The position numbers and the translations under genes are program-made. From a bacterium (lineage in GTDB: Bacteria > Pseudomonadota > Gammaproteobacteria > Burkholderiales > Thiobacteraceae), in contig DAIAMA010000097.1 of the NCBI GenBank assembly GCA_027438535.1, positions 1-5,608 of the forward strand: 5,608 nucleotides of DNA. Reading direction: 5' to 3'. Of the stretch, positions 5,255 through 5,608 are shown one piece after another. Every line of letters starts with the position of its first letter. Position 1 is the first letter of the stretch. The notes under the pieces were generated by a model, which was not told the DNA's origin, searched no databases, and worked only from the letters and a program-made list of their open reading frames with translations.

Positions 5255-5379
5255 CATGAAGGGATCACAGCCCCATGAAGGGGTCACATGAAGGGGTCAC
5301 ACATGAAGGGGTCACATCTTGCACACATGAAGGGGTCATGCACACATGAAGGGGTCACACATGAAGGGGTCACATCTTG
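5255..5379 (+). repeat. Irregular cluster of seven CATGAAGGGGTCACA repeats upstream of a RAYT gene
   Basis: Copies begin at 5255 (GGGATCACA variant), 5274, 5287, 5302, 5326 (ending TCATG), 5345 and 5360. Start-to-start distances are 19, 13, 15, 24, 19 and 15 bp, so this is not a simple tandem array. A larger perfect unit of 37 bp is duplicated at 5285-5321 and 5343-5379, a 58-bp period. Both copies end in CATCTTG. The core AAGGGGTCA is not itself a palindrome, unlike the REPs at the left end, although TCATG-CACA-CATGA at 5337-5350 can form a tiny hairpin. The cluster ends 32 nt before the RAYT start. From memory, AGGGGTCA...TCTTG-like strings often precede RAYT genes of the MARPLRIEFPGA type. 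Confidence 0.92.
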
Positions 5380-5411
5380 TAATATGATATATTTCTGCTA
5401 AGCTTACTCTC

Positions 5412-5608
5412 ATGGCCCGCCCTCTCCGCATCGAATTCCCCGGCGCGATTTACCATGTCACCTCGCGCGGTAATGCCCGGCGCAAGATCTTTCTGGACGA
5501 CGCAGACCGGCAGGCTTTCCTCGCCACGCTGGCCTGGGTGGTAGAGCGCTTCGGCTGGATTTGCCATGCCTACTGTCTTATGGACAACCACTTCCATCTG
5601 CTGATTGA
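5412..5608 (+). CDS. Second REP-associated tyrosine transposase (RAYT), N-terminal part
   Basis: 65 complete codons run off the right edge. The protein starts MARPLRIEFPGAIYHVTSRG, the standard beginning of one large RAYT group. It continues RKIFLDDADRQAFLATLAWVVERFGWICHAYCLMDNHFHLLI, with the HUH motif His60-Phe-His62. The catalytic Tyr would lie beyond the window. It belongs to a different subgroup from the RAYT at 1-495, which has an HNRGYLPHL N-terminus and an HVH motif. The ATG fits the family start. No strong Shine-Dalgarno is present (GCTTACTCTC precedes the ATG). The upstream 30 nt are AT-rich (TTGTAATATGATATATTT) and could hold a promoter, although no well-spaced pair was found. Whether the full gene is intact cannot be seen. 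Confidence 0.9.
   Translation, partial: MARPLRIEFPGAIYHVTSRGNARRKIFLDDADRQAFLATLAWVVERFGWICHAYCLMDNHFHLLI

Noticed and set aside
5255..5379. Repeat cluster considered as a CRISPR array or plasmid iterons
   Set aside because: Units are 13-15 bp with spacers from negative (overlap) to 9 nt, no unique spacers, no cas genes and no replication gene nearby. A RAYT gene follows directly.

Overview
The window looks like chromosomal DNA from a moderately GC-rich proteobacterium. The tsaB-rimI gene order, with what looks like the start of a family-4 uracil-DNA glycosylase gene behind it, and an OmpR very close to the enterobacterial protein suggest a betaproteobacterium, perhaps Nitrosomonadales/Gallionellales-like. 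This placement is inference from remembered gene order and protein similarity; no search was run.

Layout, left to right. (1) 1-495, minus: a REP-associated tyrosine transposase (RAYT, Y1/HUH family) that runs off the left edge. At its 5' end (499-562) is a perfect 24-bp inverted repeat. Each arm is a REP-like hairpin headed by GTAG. (2) 562-618, minus: about 19 codons that look like the start of a uracil-DNA glycosylase, coupled to rimI by an ATGA overlap and then running in frame into the REP/RAYT. (3) 615-1744, minus: rimI and tsaB, also joined by an ATGA overlap. (4) 1778-2156, minus: a 32-codon small ORF and an 85-codon gene for a small, highly charged secreted protein. (5) 2157-2344: a divergent intergenic region with two OmpR-like tandem boxes. 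(6) 2345-4368, plus: ompR-envZ, overlapping by ATGA. (7) 4510-5028, plus: an exported DUF2141 protein. (8) 5029-5411: a gene-free spacer with diverged repeat copies and a cluster of seven CATGAAGGGGTCACA-type repeats. (9) 5412-5608, plus: the start of a second, different RAYT that runs off the right edge.

How the parts fit together. The left operon is housekeeping: TsaB helps make the t6A tRNA modification and RimI acetylates ribosomal protein bS18. OmpR-EnvZ is an envelope/osmotic two-component system. The divergently transcribed secreted protein sits where an OmpR target or accessory would be expected, an arrangement that recalls cpxP next to cpxRA. Both ends are bounded by domesticated-transposase/REP modules of two different types. 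The left one appears to have interrupted the third gene of the tsaB operon.

The most notable features are the RAYT/REP junction inside the presumed udg gene, the irregular repeat cluster in front of the second RAYT, the doubled OmpR-like box, and the two small secreted-type ORFs beside ompR. No tRNA, rRNA, CRISPR array or convincing intrinsic terminator was seen.
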